Part shown: one piece after another, positions 1 through 6,710 of the stretch
Numbering within the stretch: position 1 is the stretch's first letter
Layout: every line of letters begins with the position of its first letter
Source of the DNA: Gammaproteobacteria bacterium
Lineage (GTDB): Bacteria > Pseudomonadota > Gammaproteobacteria > Pseudomonadales > Pseudohongiellaceae
Length of the DNA stretch: 10,770 bases
Direction: 5' to 3'
NCBI GenBank assembly: GCA_016762995.1
Contig: JAESUT010000087.1
Location: 1-10,770 of the forward strand
The notes under the pieces: model-generated
The model's database searches: none
What the model saw: only the letters and a program-made list of their open reading frames with translations
What the model was told of the DNA's origin: nothing
Made by a program: the position numbers and the translations under genes

Positions 1-62
1 CGAATTGAGATATGTTCCGCTTGCTGTCCGTTTATAAAACTCTGCAAGAGTCCGCTTGGCAT
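1..62 (-). CDS. pabC: Probable aminodeoxychorismate lyase PabC, N-terminal fragment (cut by window edge)
   Basis: An open frame starts with ATG at 62-60, 13 bases after the fabF stop, and runs off the left edge after 20 full codons. The residues FINGQQAEHISI resemble the start of PabC, where a W-x-NG-x-PAE-x-(I/L)SI pattern is typical of this fold-type IV PLP enzyme. PabC converts 4-amino-4-deoxychorismate to 4-aminobenzoate plus pyruvate in folate synthesis. pabC follows fabF in E. coli and Pseudomonas, which supports the call. No good Shine-Dalgarno sequence precedes the ATG; a TTG six residues in (47-45) is an alternative start. No terminator separates it from fabF, so co-transcription is likely. 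The catalytic lysine and most of the protein lie outside the window. Confidence 0.7.
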   Translation of the reverse strand, partial: MPSGLLQSFINGQQAEHISI

Positions 63-75
63 GAGAGGGAACCGG

Positions 76-1326
76 CTATTTAAGCCTAGAGAAAATCAAG
101 CTGCCGTTAGTGCCTCCGAAGCCAAATGAATTAGACAGCGCAACATTAACTTCCGTCTCGCGGCTTTCATTTGGAACGTAGTCGAGGTCACAACCTTCGT
201 CTGGATTATCAAGATTTATGGTCGGGCTAATCACCTGGTCACGCAGCGTCAAAACCGATGCGATTGCTTCGACAGATCCCGACGCACCTAACAGGTGTCC
301 GATCATCGATTTAGTGGAGCTAATGCAAAGCTTATCGGTATGGCCTGCAAAGACAGTCTTGATCGCTTGTGTCTCTGCAATATCTCCGGCCATTGTTGAT
401 GTCCCGTGCGCATTTACATATTGCACGTCTGTTGCATTCAGTCCTGCACTGTCCAATGCATTCTGCATGCATTGAGCCGCACCTGCACCGCCTACTGAGG
501 GGGATGTCATATGGTAGGCATCGCCACTCATGCCGAAGCCAACAAGTTCAGCGTAAATATTCGCGCCACGCTTTTTCGCGTGTTCGTATTCTTCGAGCAC
601 CATAATTCCTGCGCCGTCGCTGAGAACGAAACCGTCACGGTCTCTATCCCAAGGGCGACTCGCGCGCTGCGGATCATCGTTTCTCTGAGATAACGCTCTA
701 GCTGCACAGAAACCACCAAGCCCGACCGGCGTAGTAGCCATCTCGGCACCACCGGCAACCATGACATCGGCTTGATTGTTCACAATCATATTGGCCGCTA
801 GACCAATGTTATGAGTGCCGGTAGTACAAGCTGTTACAACGGCGATATTAGGCCCCTGCAATCCGAATCGAATTGAGAGCGAGCCTGCAACCATATTCAC
901 AATTGAGCCGGGTACAAAGAAGGGAGATACTTTACGAGGGCCAGATTTTTGAATAACGACAGTGGTATCTTCGATACTACCGATACCACCGATACCCGAT
1001 CCAATCGCGACACCGCCGCGCCTAGGGTCAAGATTAGTCTCATCATCTAAGCCGGCATCTTGAATTGCCTGAACGCCTGCAGCGATGCCGTAGTGCATGA
1101 AGATATCCATGCGCCGGGCTTCTTTGGCTGACATATAGTCAGTGCAGTCGAAGCCTTTGACGGAACCGCCAAATCGAGTGCTGAAGCCAGTAGTATCGAA
1201 ATGCTCGATCGTATTGATACCGGACTGACCATTCTTCATGGCGTTCCAGGTGGTCTCTACATCATTCCCAACGGGAGTGATAAGGCCTAGCCCAGTCACC
1301 ACTACTCTTCTGCTACTGCTTCTCAA
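76..1326 (-). CDS. fabF: 3-oxoacyl-[ACP] synthase II (KAS II)
   Basis: FabF condenses malonyl-ACP with a growing acyl-ACP in the elongation step of cytosolic type II fatty acid synthesis; in E. coli it also extends palmitoleate to cis-vaccenate. The 416-residue product has the thiolase fold with the Cys-His-His triad in place: Cys167 in [10 protein letters not shown], His307 in NAHGTST and His344 in GHLLGASG, plus the conserved Lys339 in SSTKS and the glycine-rich GFGGTNGSL near the C-terminus. Length matches the family (about 412). The start is TTG at 1326-1324, chosen because AGGAGA lies eight bases upstream and because the RRVVVTGLG segment aligns with the usual N-terminus; no ATG is available. 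It is the distal fab gene, 96 bases after acpP with a hairpin between them. Histidine in both active-site positions separates it from Cys-His-Asn KAS III enzymes. Confidence 0.97.
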   Translation of the reverse strand: MRSSSRRVVVTGLGLITPVGNDVETTWNAMKNGQSGINTIEHFDTTGFSTRFGGSVKGFDCTDYMSAKEARRMDIFMHYGIAAGVQAIQDAGLDDETNLDPRRGGVAIGSGIGGIGSIEDTTVVIQKSGPRKVSPFFVPGSIVNMVAGSLSIRFGLQGPNIAVVTACTTGTHNIGLAANMIVNNQADVMVAGGAEMATTPVGLGGFCAARALSQRNDDPQRASRPWDRDRDGFVLSDGAGIMVLEEYEHAKKRGANIYAELVGFGMSGDAYHMTSPSVGGAGAAQCMQNALDSAGLNATDVQYVNAHGTSTMAGDIAETQAIKTVFAGHTDKLCISSTKSMIGHLLGASGSVEAIASVLTLRDQVISPTINLDNPDEGCDLDYVPNESRETEVNVALSNSFGFGGTNGSLIFSRLK

Positions 1327-1363
1327 TGCGTTGATCTCCTGACTAAAAACAGCAAACGCCAGA

Positions 1364-1401
1364 TAAACAAAAGCTACTCAAGAATTAACTAGAGTAGCTC
1401 C
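1364..1401 (-). terminator. Intrinsic-terminator-like hairpin between acpP and fabF (possible attenuator)
   Basis: On the minus strand AGCTACTC (1399-1372 side, positions 1399-1392) pairs perfectly with GAGTAGCT (1379-1372) across a 12-base loop. Two G-U pairs can extend the stem at its base. A T-rich tail, TTTGTTT, follows at 1371-1365. It lies about 20 bases after the acpP stop and about 25 bases before the fabF Shine-Dalgarno sequence. Partial termination here would give more acpP than fabF message, which fits the very high abundance of ACP in bacteria. The hairpin is seen; the attenuator role is inferred, since the T-tract is interrupted and the loop is large. Confidence 0.6.
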
Positions 1402-1422
1402 GTTTAGTGCTGATGTTCAGTG

Positions 1423-1656
1423 TTACAGGTGTGAGTTAATATAGTCTGAGGCCAATTGAACAGTAGTAATTTTCTCGGCCTCTTCGTCAGGGATTTCTGT
1501 TTCGAATTCCTCTTCTAGTGCCATTACCAATTCGACTGTGTCTAAAGAATCAGCGCCTAGGTCTTCTACAAAAGAAGCAGAAGGTTTTACTTCGTCTTCC
1601 TTTACGCCAAGCTGTTCGCAGACAATTTTCTTAACGCGCTCTTCAATGCTACTCAT
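1423..1656 (-). CDS. acpP: Acyl carrier protein
   Basis: AcpP carries growing acyl chains on a 4'-phosphopantetheine arm and hands them to FabD, FabG, FabF, PlsX and many other partners. The 77-residue acidic protein has the invariant attachment motif [11 protein letters not shown] with the modified serine at Ser37 (E. coli Ser36 in mature numbering), and the helix II-III region [20 protein letters not shown] that is almost identical to E. coli AcpP. The ATG at 1656-1654 follows AGGAG (1673-1669) at a slightly long 12-base spacing. It is flanked by long gaps, 256 bases from fabG and 96 bases to fabF, unlike the tight spacing of the rest of the operon. That fits a separately controlled and strongly expressed gene. 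Cys13 is a minor variation from E. coli. Confidence 0.98.
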   Translation of the reverse strand: MSSIEERVKKIVCEQLGVKEDEVKPSASFVEDLGADSLDTVELVMALEEEFETEIPDEEAEKITTVQLASDYINSHL

Positions 1657-1682
1657 ATCTATTATTAGCTCCTAATACTGTT

Positions 1683-1712
1683 TTTATAGCGGTGTTGCCA
1701 GTGGCTTTTCGA
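1683..1712 (-). promoter_or_regulatory. Possible acpP promoter
   Basis: On the minus strand TATAAA (1688-1683) matches five of six bases of the sigma70 -10 box. An imperfect -35, TCGAAA (1712-1707), lies 18 bases upstream. Initiation near 1676 would give a leader of about 20 bases that still contains the AGGAG site. E. coli acpP has its own promoter in the same gap, which makes one here likely, but the -35 is weak and other AT-rich segments in 1731-1800 could serve. Confidence 0.35.
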
Positions 1713-1771
1713 ACAGCCCTGTAACTGGATATTCGGGTAAATTTCATACAATCTTAATACTTTATTCTCAC

Positions 1772-1790
1772 CAAACTTTGTAACAGTTTG
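1772..1790. repeat. Inverted repeat in the fabG-acpP spacer
   Basis: CAAACT (1772-1777) and AGTTTG (1785-1790) form a perfect six-base inverted repeat around a seven-base centre, 116-134 bases upstream of the acpP start. Next to it, GCCC (1793-1796), GGGC (1802-1805) and GCCC (1815-1818) can form either of two mutually exclusive short hairpins. The spacer (1657-1926) otherwise holds no gene and no clear terminator after fabG. An operator or an mRNA structure is possible, but a repeat this short can arise by chance. Confidence 0.4.
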
Positions 1791-1926
1791 ATGCCCTTCA
1801 TGGGCCTCGCAGATGCCCAGCGAATAATTCAGGACGCAAGTTTACCTCTATTTCCATGCGATGTAATGCCTAAATTCAAAAATAAGCCCCCTGTCATAAA
1901 CCCCTATAGAACTCAATTACTTAGCG

Positions 1927-2670
1927 TTACGCCATATACATGCCGCCGTTCACATGTAGCGTCTCTCCAGTGATATAGGCGCCACTATCGGAGGCTAGGA
2001 AACCCACCATCGCGGCGATTTCCTCCGGCTGCCCTAGCCGGCCAAGGGGAATTGACGATAGAAGTGCCTGCGCCTGCTTCTCGGGCAAGTCCTTCGTCAT
2101 ATCGGTTGCTATAAAGCCCGGGGCAACGGCATTTACCGTAATCCCTCTAGAGCCTATCTCCTTAGCGAGGGCACGACTAAAGCCTTCGATGCCGGCCTTT
2201 GAGGCCGCGTAATTTGACTGTCCAGCATTGCCACTCGAGCCCACTACAGAGCTGATATTAATTATTCGACCCCAGCGAGCCTTTGTCATGCCTCTCAAAC
2301 AGGCTTTACATAGGCGATACATGGAGCCTAGGTTGGTATCGATTACGTCGGACCACTCGTCGCTTTTCATTCGCATAAGCAAGTTGTCTTTAGTTATCCC
2401 AGCGTTATTTACCAGTACAGTCGGCGCGCCGTGCTTTTCGGCAATAATTGACATCATGGCGGCAACGGAATCATCAGAAGAGACATCGAGGCACATACCC
2501 TCTCCCTGGATCGAATTCTCAGCTAGAAAACTACTAATATTTTGCGCTCCAGAATCGGTGGTTGCTGTGCCGATAACGATAAATCCGCGATTGCCAAGAT
2601 CCAGGGCGATGGCACGGCCTATACCTCTGCTCGCTCCGGTTACCAGCGCTATTGTCGTAGAATCATTCAT
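1927..2670 (-). CDS. fabG: 3-oxoacyl-[ACP] reductase
   Basis: FabG is the NADPH-dependent reductase that turns 3-oxoacyl-ACP into (R)-3-hydroxyacyl-ACP, the first reduction of each elongation cycle. The 247-residue protein is a classical short-chain dehydrogenase: cofactor motif TGASRGIG (residues 11-18), NNAG (88-91), Asn113, and catalytic Ser141, Tyr154 and Lys158 in the YAASK segment, with the Ser-Tyr distance of 13 seen in E. coli FabG. The PGFIATDMTK loop and the C-terminal ITGETLHVNGGMYMA are typical of FabG rather than of other SDR enzymes. The ATG at 2670 is preceded by AAGGGA nine bases upstream. It follows fabD by 64 bases. The acpP-fabD context makes the assignment firm. Confidence 0.97.
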   Translation of the reverse strand: MNDSTTIALVTGASRGIGRAIALDLGNRGFIVIGTATTDSGAQNISSFLAENSIQGEGMCLDVSSDDSVAAMMSIIAEKHGAPTVLVNNAGITKDNLLMRMKSDEWSDVIDTNLGSMYRLCKACLRGMTKARWGRIINISSVVGSSGNAGQSNYAASKAGIEGFSRALAKEIGSRGITVNAVAPGFIATDMTKDLPEKQAQALLSSIPLGRLGQPEEIAAMVGFLASDSGAYITGETLHVNGGMYMA

Positions 2671-2734
2671 ATTATCATTCCCTTATCCTGTAGCTCTTTA
2701 TTCTTAAATTACGATCGCTCGGTGAGTCTCTAGG

Positions 2735-3673
2735 CTAAGACGATAACTCGGCTATCGCACTAGCCAGGCCTTCTGGATTCTCGCTGGCATAGCAACTTAG
2801 TTCCGGCTCGATCCGCTTGATAAGCCCACTCAATACCTTTCCTGGGCCACATTCGAGTATTTTCTCAACGCCACGTGCGCGCATATACTTCACAGAATCC
2901 ACCCATAAAACAGGTTCATACAACTGCTTTATCAAGTTTTCCTTTATTAGGCTTGGGTCCTCACATAGCTGTGCGTTCACGTTCTGTATTACCGGGATCT
3001 GCGGAGAGTTGAATTGCACGGAGTCTAATTCCGCCTGCAGTTGCTCCGCGGCGGGCTTCATCAGCGCGCAGTGCGAAGGTACGCTGACATTCAATGGCAG
3101 CGCTCTCTTAGCGCCGGCATCTTTGCACAGAACCATTGCTCTCTCAACGGCATCGAAGTCACCCGCTATGACAGTCTGCCCTGGTGAATTGAAGTTAGCA
3201 GCAGTCACTACCTGTCCCTGAGCCGCTTGTTCACAAAGCCCCGCTATTTTTGCGTCATCAAAACCGATTATTGCTGCCATCTTACCAGTACCAACACCTA
3301 CCGCGGCCTGCATAAGGCGTCCTCGTTGATGCACGAGCTGAATCGCGTCACCGAAGGCAAGCACGCCGGAACAGACTAGCGCCGAATATTCTCCCAGGCT
3401 ATGTCCCGCCAGAACCGAAGGCAGCGCACCTTTTTGAGCCTGCCAAACTCGCCAGATAGCGACTGATGCTGCCAGCAGCACAGGCTGAGTAATGTGCGTC
3501 TGATTGAGTTGTTCATTCTGATCAAGCTGACTCACTTCCCAGAGGTCTTTATCTACTACGGCCGATGCCTCGGCGAAGGTCTCTTCAACTACAGGGAAGC
3601 TTGTCGCCAGATCCGCTAACATGCCTAGCTTTTGCGATCCCTGCCCTGGAAAAACAAATCCAATATTATTCAT
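2735..3673 (-). CDS. fabD: Malonyl-CoA:ACP transacylase
   Basis: FabD moves the malonyl group from CoA to the ACP phosphopantetheine thiol, supplying the extender unit for FabF. The 312-residue protein carries PGQGSQ (9-14, oxyanion-hole Gln11), the nucleophile elbow GHSLGEYSAL (90-99) with Ser92, substrate-carboxylate Arg117 in QRGRLMQ, and catalytic His201 in VPSHCALM. These positions match the E. coli enzyme numbering. ILECGPGKVLSGLIKRI near the C-terminus is also typical. The start is ATG at 3673, with purine-rich GAGGA and AGAGAA segments upstream. It lies 76 bases after plsX with no fabH between them. Confidence 0.97.
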   Translation of the reverse strand: MNNIGFVFPGQGSQKLGMLADLATSFPVVEETFAEASAVVDKDLWEVSQLDQNEQLNQTHITQPVLLAASVAIWRVWQAQKGALPSVLAGHSLGEYSALVCSGVLAFGDAIQLVHQRGRLMQAAVGVGTGKMAAIIGFDDAKIAGLCEQAAQGQVVTAANFNSPGQTVIAGDFDAVERAMVLCKDAGAKRALPLNVSVPSHCALMKPAAEQLQAELDSVQFNSPQIPVIQNVNAQLCEDPSLIKENLIKQLYEPVLWVDSVKYMRARGVEKILECGPGKVLSGLIKRIEPELSCYASENPEGLASAIAELSS

Positions 3674-3749
3674 TTCTCTATCGATCCTCGCTCACTTTTC
3701 ATTATTTGCTAGTTACGATCTAATGCTGAGAAGCTAGATTTAGCGTCGC

Positions 3750-4769
3750 TCAGCTCTCCTCAATGATCGCAGCTACTTTTTCTCTTATCAATTCGGGCAC
3801 GGCATTTTCTGCCTCTCTTACCGCTTGTTGAATTGCGTAGACAAAACCTTCTATAGTCGCATTACCGTGACTCTTTACTATACTGCCCTGAAGGCCAAGC
3901 AGGCTCGCACCATTGAAACGATTAGGGTTGATTTGCTCGCAGAGGCTTTTAAATAGCCTAGCCTCACTCGCGTCCTCAGATGAACTTATCGAGTCTGTGA
4001 AATTCTGTGAGGACAGCAGTTTCTTGACGACATTGGCAACGCCGGCACTGGTCTTGATTGTTACATTGCCTACAAAGCCGTTACAGACGACTACATCTGC
4101 CCTGCCTTCGAATAGCTCGTTTGCCTCGATAAAGCCAACATAGTCGAACGCTGGGCAACGCTCCATCAGCGCACTCGCTTTACGCACTTCTTCTGTGCCC
4201 TTGAATTGTTCGGAACCGATATTAAGCAGCCCTACTTTCGCGACTTCGCCCTGTAGAGATTCGGCGAGAACCGAGCCCATTACGGCAAATTCGAACAGTT
4301 GCTGTGCATCAACCTCGGGGTTGGCACCCACATCAAGTAACAAACACTGCCGTGTAGCGCCGGGGATGCTGGCCACCATGGCCGGCTTTTGAATGCCGTT
4401 TATTGTCTTCAGCAGGTGCCTGCCAATCATCAATAGTGCACCTGTGTTGCCTGCGCTAACCATAGCCTCCACACGGCCGTTCTGAAGCAACTGTACAGCT
4501 TTGTACATCGAGGATGTCTTGCCGCTACGCAAGACATGCGTGGGCTTATCCTCGTCACTGATGACGTCGAGTGTGTGTTCAATGGAGATGCGGTCGGTGA
4601 GCGCGCCAGAGAGTGAGCCAAGGAAGGGCTCTATCTGGCCTTTGTCGCCAACGAGGGTAATTGATAGGTCGGAATTGAATTCCAGAGCCTGCAAGGCAGC
4701 TGGGAGAGTAACTCTTACTCCTCCATCACCGCCCATAGCGTCGATTGCTATGCGCTTAAGCAAGCTCAA
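3750..4769 (-). CDS. plsX: Phosphate acyltransferase PlsX (acyl-ACP:phosphate)
   Basis: PlsX converts acyl-ACP and phosphate to acyl-phosphate, the acyl donor for the membrane acyltransferase PlsY, and so links fatty acid synthesis to phospholipid synthesis. It is a peripheral membrane enzyme. The 339-residue product shows the family signatures IDAMGGDGG (9-17), SAGNTGALL (105-113), LDVGANPEVD (145-154), LLNIGSEQFKGTEEVRKA (181-198), GFVGNVTIKT (231-240) and GASLLGLQGSIVKSHG (287-302). The start appears to be TTG at 4769, 11 bases after the rpmF stop; it places AIDAMGGD at the usual distance from the N-terminus. The Shine-Dalgarno sequence is weak (AGAG), so coupling to rpmF translation is likely. 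The stretch around 254-270 is serine and acid rich where the E. coli protein has a basic, tryptophan-rich loop. Confidence 0.95.
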   Translation of the reverse strand: MSLLKRIAIDAMGGDGGVRVTLPAALQALEFNSDLSITLVGDKGQIEPFLGSLSGALTDRISIEHTLDVISDEDKPTHVLRSGKTSSMYKAVQLLQNGRVEAMVSAGNTGALLMIGRHLLKTINGIQKPAMVASIPGATRQCLLLDVGANPEVDAQQLFEFAVMGSVLAESLQGEVAKVGLLNIGSEQFKGTEEVRKASALMERCPAFDYVGFIEANELFEGRADVVVCNGFVGNVTIKTSAGVANVVKKLLSSQNFTDSISSSEDASEARLFKSLCEQINPNRFNGASLLGLQGSIVKSHGNATIEGFVYAIQQAVREAENAVPELIREKVAAIIEES

Positions 4770-4780
4770 GGCTAAACTCT

Positions 4781-4960
4781 CTAGTCTTCGCCGATATCCA
4801 GGACTTTCTTGCCTTTATAGAATCCGTCAGCTGTTACGTGATGACGACGGTGAATCTCACCAGTTGTCTGGTCCGTAGATAACGTAGGTCCCGTAAGGGA
4901 ATCGTGACTTCGTCGCTGGCCTCTCCGTGAACGGGTGACCTTGCTTTTTTGAACTGCCAT
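4781..4960 (-). CDS. rpmF: 50S ribosomal protein L32
   Basis: This 59-codon gene encodes bL32, a small basic protein of the large ribosomal subunit. The N-terminus [19 protein letters not shown] and the later [17 protein letters not shown] match the bacterial family closely. It lacks the four zinc-binding cysteines found in some bL32 proteins, as in E. coli. The ATG at 4960 has an excellent Shine-Dalgarno sequence, AGGAG, seven bases upstream. It sits 33 bases after yceD and 11 bases before plsX, the order conserved across proteobacteria. Compared with E. coli (57 residues) the C-terminus is slightly longer, ending LDIGED. Confidence 0.97.
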   Translation of the reverse strand: MAVQKSKVTRSRRGQRRSHDSLTGPTLSTDQTTGEIHRRHHVTADGFYKGKKVLDIGED

Positions 4961-4993
4961 TTCAATCTCCTAATACAAATTCTTTAAGCCGTT

Positions 4994-5524
4994 TCAATCG
5001 CTGCTGTCACTCTCTTTAAGTGACCTAAGCACTGAAAACGGATTGTCGTTGGTAACATTCTCTGTAGCATTTTCACCTGCTACATAATGCTGTTGATGAA
5101 TACAGTCGCCACTGTCGTGATAACTCACAATTGGCGTGCACAGAATTAATTGCTCTTCGACCAACTCGGCCAGATCTAGCTTGTAATCCTCACAGATCCA
5201 AGGATCCATATCCGCGCCTAATCGCTGCGCTGCTTCTTCATCCTGCACTAGTACCAGCTTTATGTCGTCCGCAAGCTCTATAGCTAGAGGCTTAAGACAA
5301 CGCTGACAGAAAACATTTACCTGAGCCTGCAAACGGCCCTCTATTAAACGCTTCTTTTCGTCACTGAGCGAGAACTTCAACTCGAGAGACACTGACCCTT
5401 GATCATTTGCTAAGGTCTTGCGGAACCGAGGCAGCCTACCCAAATCTAAAATTCCGCTGATATTCTCTTCTTGTTGGAAGATTTTACGGGAATCTGCGTA
5501 GGCTGGAATAGAGCTATCTGACAT
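4994..5524 (-). CDS. yceD: YceD / DUF177 family protein (23S rRNA accumulation protein)
   Basis: YceD belongs to the DUF177 family, whose bacterial and plant members are linked to 23S rRNA accumulation; the molecular action is not settled. The 176-residue protein has the expected pattern: an N-terminal IPAYADSRK segment, the CQRCL pair (Cys73, Cys76), the acidic ICEDYKLDLAELVEEQLIL block (110-128), two later cysteines (Cys129, Cys141) that with the first pair could bind a metal, and the C-terminal NPFSVLRSLK (161-170) that is typical of the family. It lies directly upstream of rpmF, as in E. coli and Pseudomonas. The ATG at 5524 is fixed by alignment of the N-terminus, yet no Shine-Dalgarno sequence precedes it and a promoter ends nine bases upstream, which suggests an almost leaderless mRNA. 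Confidence 0.93.
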   Translation of the reverse strand: MSDSSIPAYADSRKIFQQEENISGILDLGRLPRFRKTLANDQGSVSLELKFSLSDEKKRLIEGRLQAQVNVFCQRCLKPLAIELADDIKLVLVQDEEAAQRLGADMDPWICEDYKLDLAELVEEQLILCTPIVSYHDSGDCIHQQHYVAGENATENVTNDNPFSVLRSLKESDSSD

Positions 5525-5533
5525 CAGGCGCGC

Positions 5534-5562
5534 ATAATAGGCGTATGGCTGTCATCTGTCAA
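5534..5562 (-). promoter_or_regulatory. Sigma70 promoter of the yceD-rpmF-plsX-fab operon
   Basis: On the minus strand a perfect -35, TTGACA (5562-5557), is followed by a 17-base spacer and the -10 box TATTAT (5539-5534, five of six consensus bases). AT-rich DNA (about 5563-5595) lies upstream and could act as an UP element. The bases after the -10 are GCGCGCC, a GC-rich discriminator of the kind found at promoters under stringent (ppGpp/DksA) control. Counting from the -10, transcription should begin at about 5527-5524, zero to three bases before the yceD ATG. Confidence 0.82.
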
Positions 5563-5595
5563 AGATTTATCGCAATTTTTATCCCTTATATAATT

Positions 5596-5617
5596 CTGTA
5601 AGCACCTGTATTTACAG
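5596..5617 (-). terminator. Weak hairpin after rluC
   Basis: Directly after the rluC stop the minus strand reads CTGTAA, ten bases, TTACAG, a perfect six-base stem. The same DNA also contains the palindrome CTGTATTTACAG (5606-5617). No clean T-run follows, only AATTATATAAGGG, so termination would be weak. It may partly separate rluC from the operon below, or some transcripts may read through. Confidence 0.35.
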
Positions 5618-6565
5618 CTATTTACCTAACATTTGTATTAACGAGTCTAGATGGTTTGGGATGGGTGCTTCCACACGGATAGGCGCGGCCCCATCGGGCA
5701 GTTCAAATTCGATTTTCCAAGCATGTAAACAGAGGTTTTTAACCGAAGCTAGAGCGCTGTTCTTGGCCTTAAAAGTGTACTTATCATCCCCCACTATTCC
5801 ATGGCCTGAATGCTGACAATGCACGCGAATTTGATGGGTTCGCCCCGTTTCTGGCATCGCCTCAATCAGACTTGCGCCGTCGAAACGCCGCTTCACCACA
5901 AAGCGAGTCAACGAAGGTTTGCCGCTTTCAAGCACTCGAACGATACGCTCGTTCTCCCCAACGGGGTCTTTTTGTAGAGGCGCATCGACGAGTTTGAGGG
6001 AATCCGGCCAGTTCCCATGTACCAAGGCAAGATAGTGTTTTTTGACATTTCTTGCTTTAAGTTGGTTCTGCATGTGTTTTAAAAATATAGAGTTTTTAGA
6101 AACAACAAGGCAGCCCGTAGTGCCTCTATCGATCCTATGGGCTAGCTCCAACTCACCCCATTCTGGCTTGCATTGACGAAGCGCTTCGATGAGGCCCAAG
6201 GCCACGCTAGTACCACCATGCACCGCCATGCCAGCCGGTTTATTGATCACCAACAGCTCGTCGTTCTCCAGCAGGATGCTATTTAGCAGGAACTCCTGAA
6301 GCGCAGGACTCGGTTTTGCGGTTTGCGCGCTGTAGTTAGAACTGTAGGGCGGAATGCGGACTTCATCCCCCAACTCTAGCTTTCGTTCAGGCTTATAGCG
6401 CTTCTTATTAACCCGAACCTCCCCACGGCGGATCAGTCGATATATGCGTGTCCTAGGAACGCCCTTGAGGTGCCTAATAAGAAAGTTATCTAGGCGTTGC
6501 CCAATATGAGACTTCTCGACGAGAACCAGTTGGACGCCGCTGCTGACACTAGTATTACTTTTCAC
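5618..6565 (-). CDS. rluC: 23S rRNA pseudouridine synthase, RluC type
   Basis: RluC makes pseudouridines in 23S rRNA (positions 955, 2504 and 2580 in E. coli). The 315-residue protein has an N-terminal S4 RNA-binding domain (about 21-72: QRLDNFLIRHL, RTRIYRLIRRGEVRVN) and a RluA-family catalytic domain. The catalytic aspartate is Asp146 in HRIDRGTTG, a slightly altered form of the usual HRLDRDTSG. ETGRTHQIRVHCQHSGHGI is the typical RNA-binding segment of the family. The start is GTG at 6565, supported by AGAGGAAG five to eight bases upstream. RluC is the likely member because it lies upstream of yceD-rpmF, as in Pseudomonas; RluD or RluA would be expected elsewhere. The HAD, sppA and maf genes that separate rluC and yceD in Pseudomonas are absent. 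Confidence 0.9.
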   Translation of the reverse strand: MKSNTSVSSGVQLVLVEKSHIGQRLDNFLIRHLKGVPRTRIYRLIRRGEVRVNKKRYKPERKLELGDEVRIPPYSSNYSAQTAKPSPALQEFLLNSILLENDELLVINKPAGMAVHGGTSVALGLIEALRQCKPEWGELELAHRIDRGTTGCLVVSKNSIFLKHMQNQLKARNVKKHYLALVHGNWPDSLKLVDAPLQKDPVGENERIVRVLESGKPSLTRFVVKRRFDGASLIEAMPETGRTHQIRVHCQHSGHGIVGDDKYTFKAKNSALASVKNLCLHAWKIEFELPDGAAPIRVEAPIPNHLDSLIQMLGK

Positions 6566-6710
6566 GGTCTTCCTCTGGGTAAGGTCTAACGGTTAATAGC
6601 TAGGTTACAATTAGTAAGAGTTAGTTAAATTCAAGAATTTACTATTTTACACCAATCTGCCTCTCGAATAATGGTGTACAATCCTCTCCTTTTCGCGCTT
6701 GTCTAAACCA
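6566..6710. promoter_or_regulatory. Divergent rluC/argS intergenic region with candidate promoters
   Basis: The region between rluC (minus) and argS (plus) must carry promoters for both. For argS the best -10 is TACAAT (6677-6682), five of six bases, with no good -35 at normal spacing; TTTACA (6646-6651) is a good -35 but lies 25 bases away. For rluC the minus strand has TAAAAT (6649-6644), again with a poor -35. The two elements nearly face each other, so the divergent promoters may overlap. The placement of each is tentative. Confidence 0.35.

Noticed and set aside
1772..1790. CAAAC...GTTTG upstream of acpP as a PsrA-type fatty acid regulator site
   Set aside because: The half sites are separated by nine bases, whereas the PsrA motif as I know it has two to four. 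Kept only as an unassigned inverted repeat.
1798..1857. A 19-codon minus-strand ORF in the fabG-acpP spacer
   Set aside because: It has no Shine-Dalgarno sequence, no recognisable product, and is of a length expected by chance.
2228..2707. A 159-codon plus-strand open frame opposite fabG
   Set aside because: It is a reading-frame shadow on the reverse strand of a well-supported fabG gene, with no coding signature of its own.
3674..3749. A promoter for fabD in the plsX-fabD gap
   Set aside because: AATAAT is a passable -10 but no reasonable -35 lies at normal spacing; co-transcription with plsX is the simpler view.
5606..5617. CTGTATTTACAG as a LexA (SOS) box near yceD
   Set aside because: The gammaproteobacterial LexA box is CTGT-N8-ACAG; here the half sites are only four bases apart. 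It lies at the rluC stop and is better explained as part of a weak hairpin.
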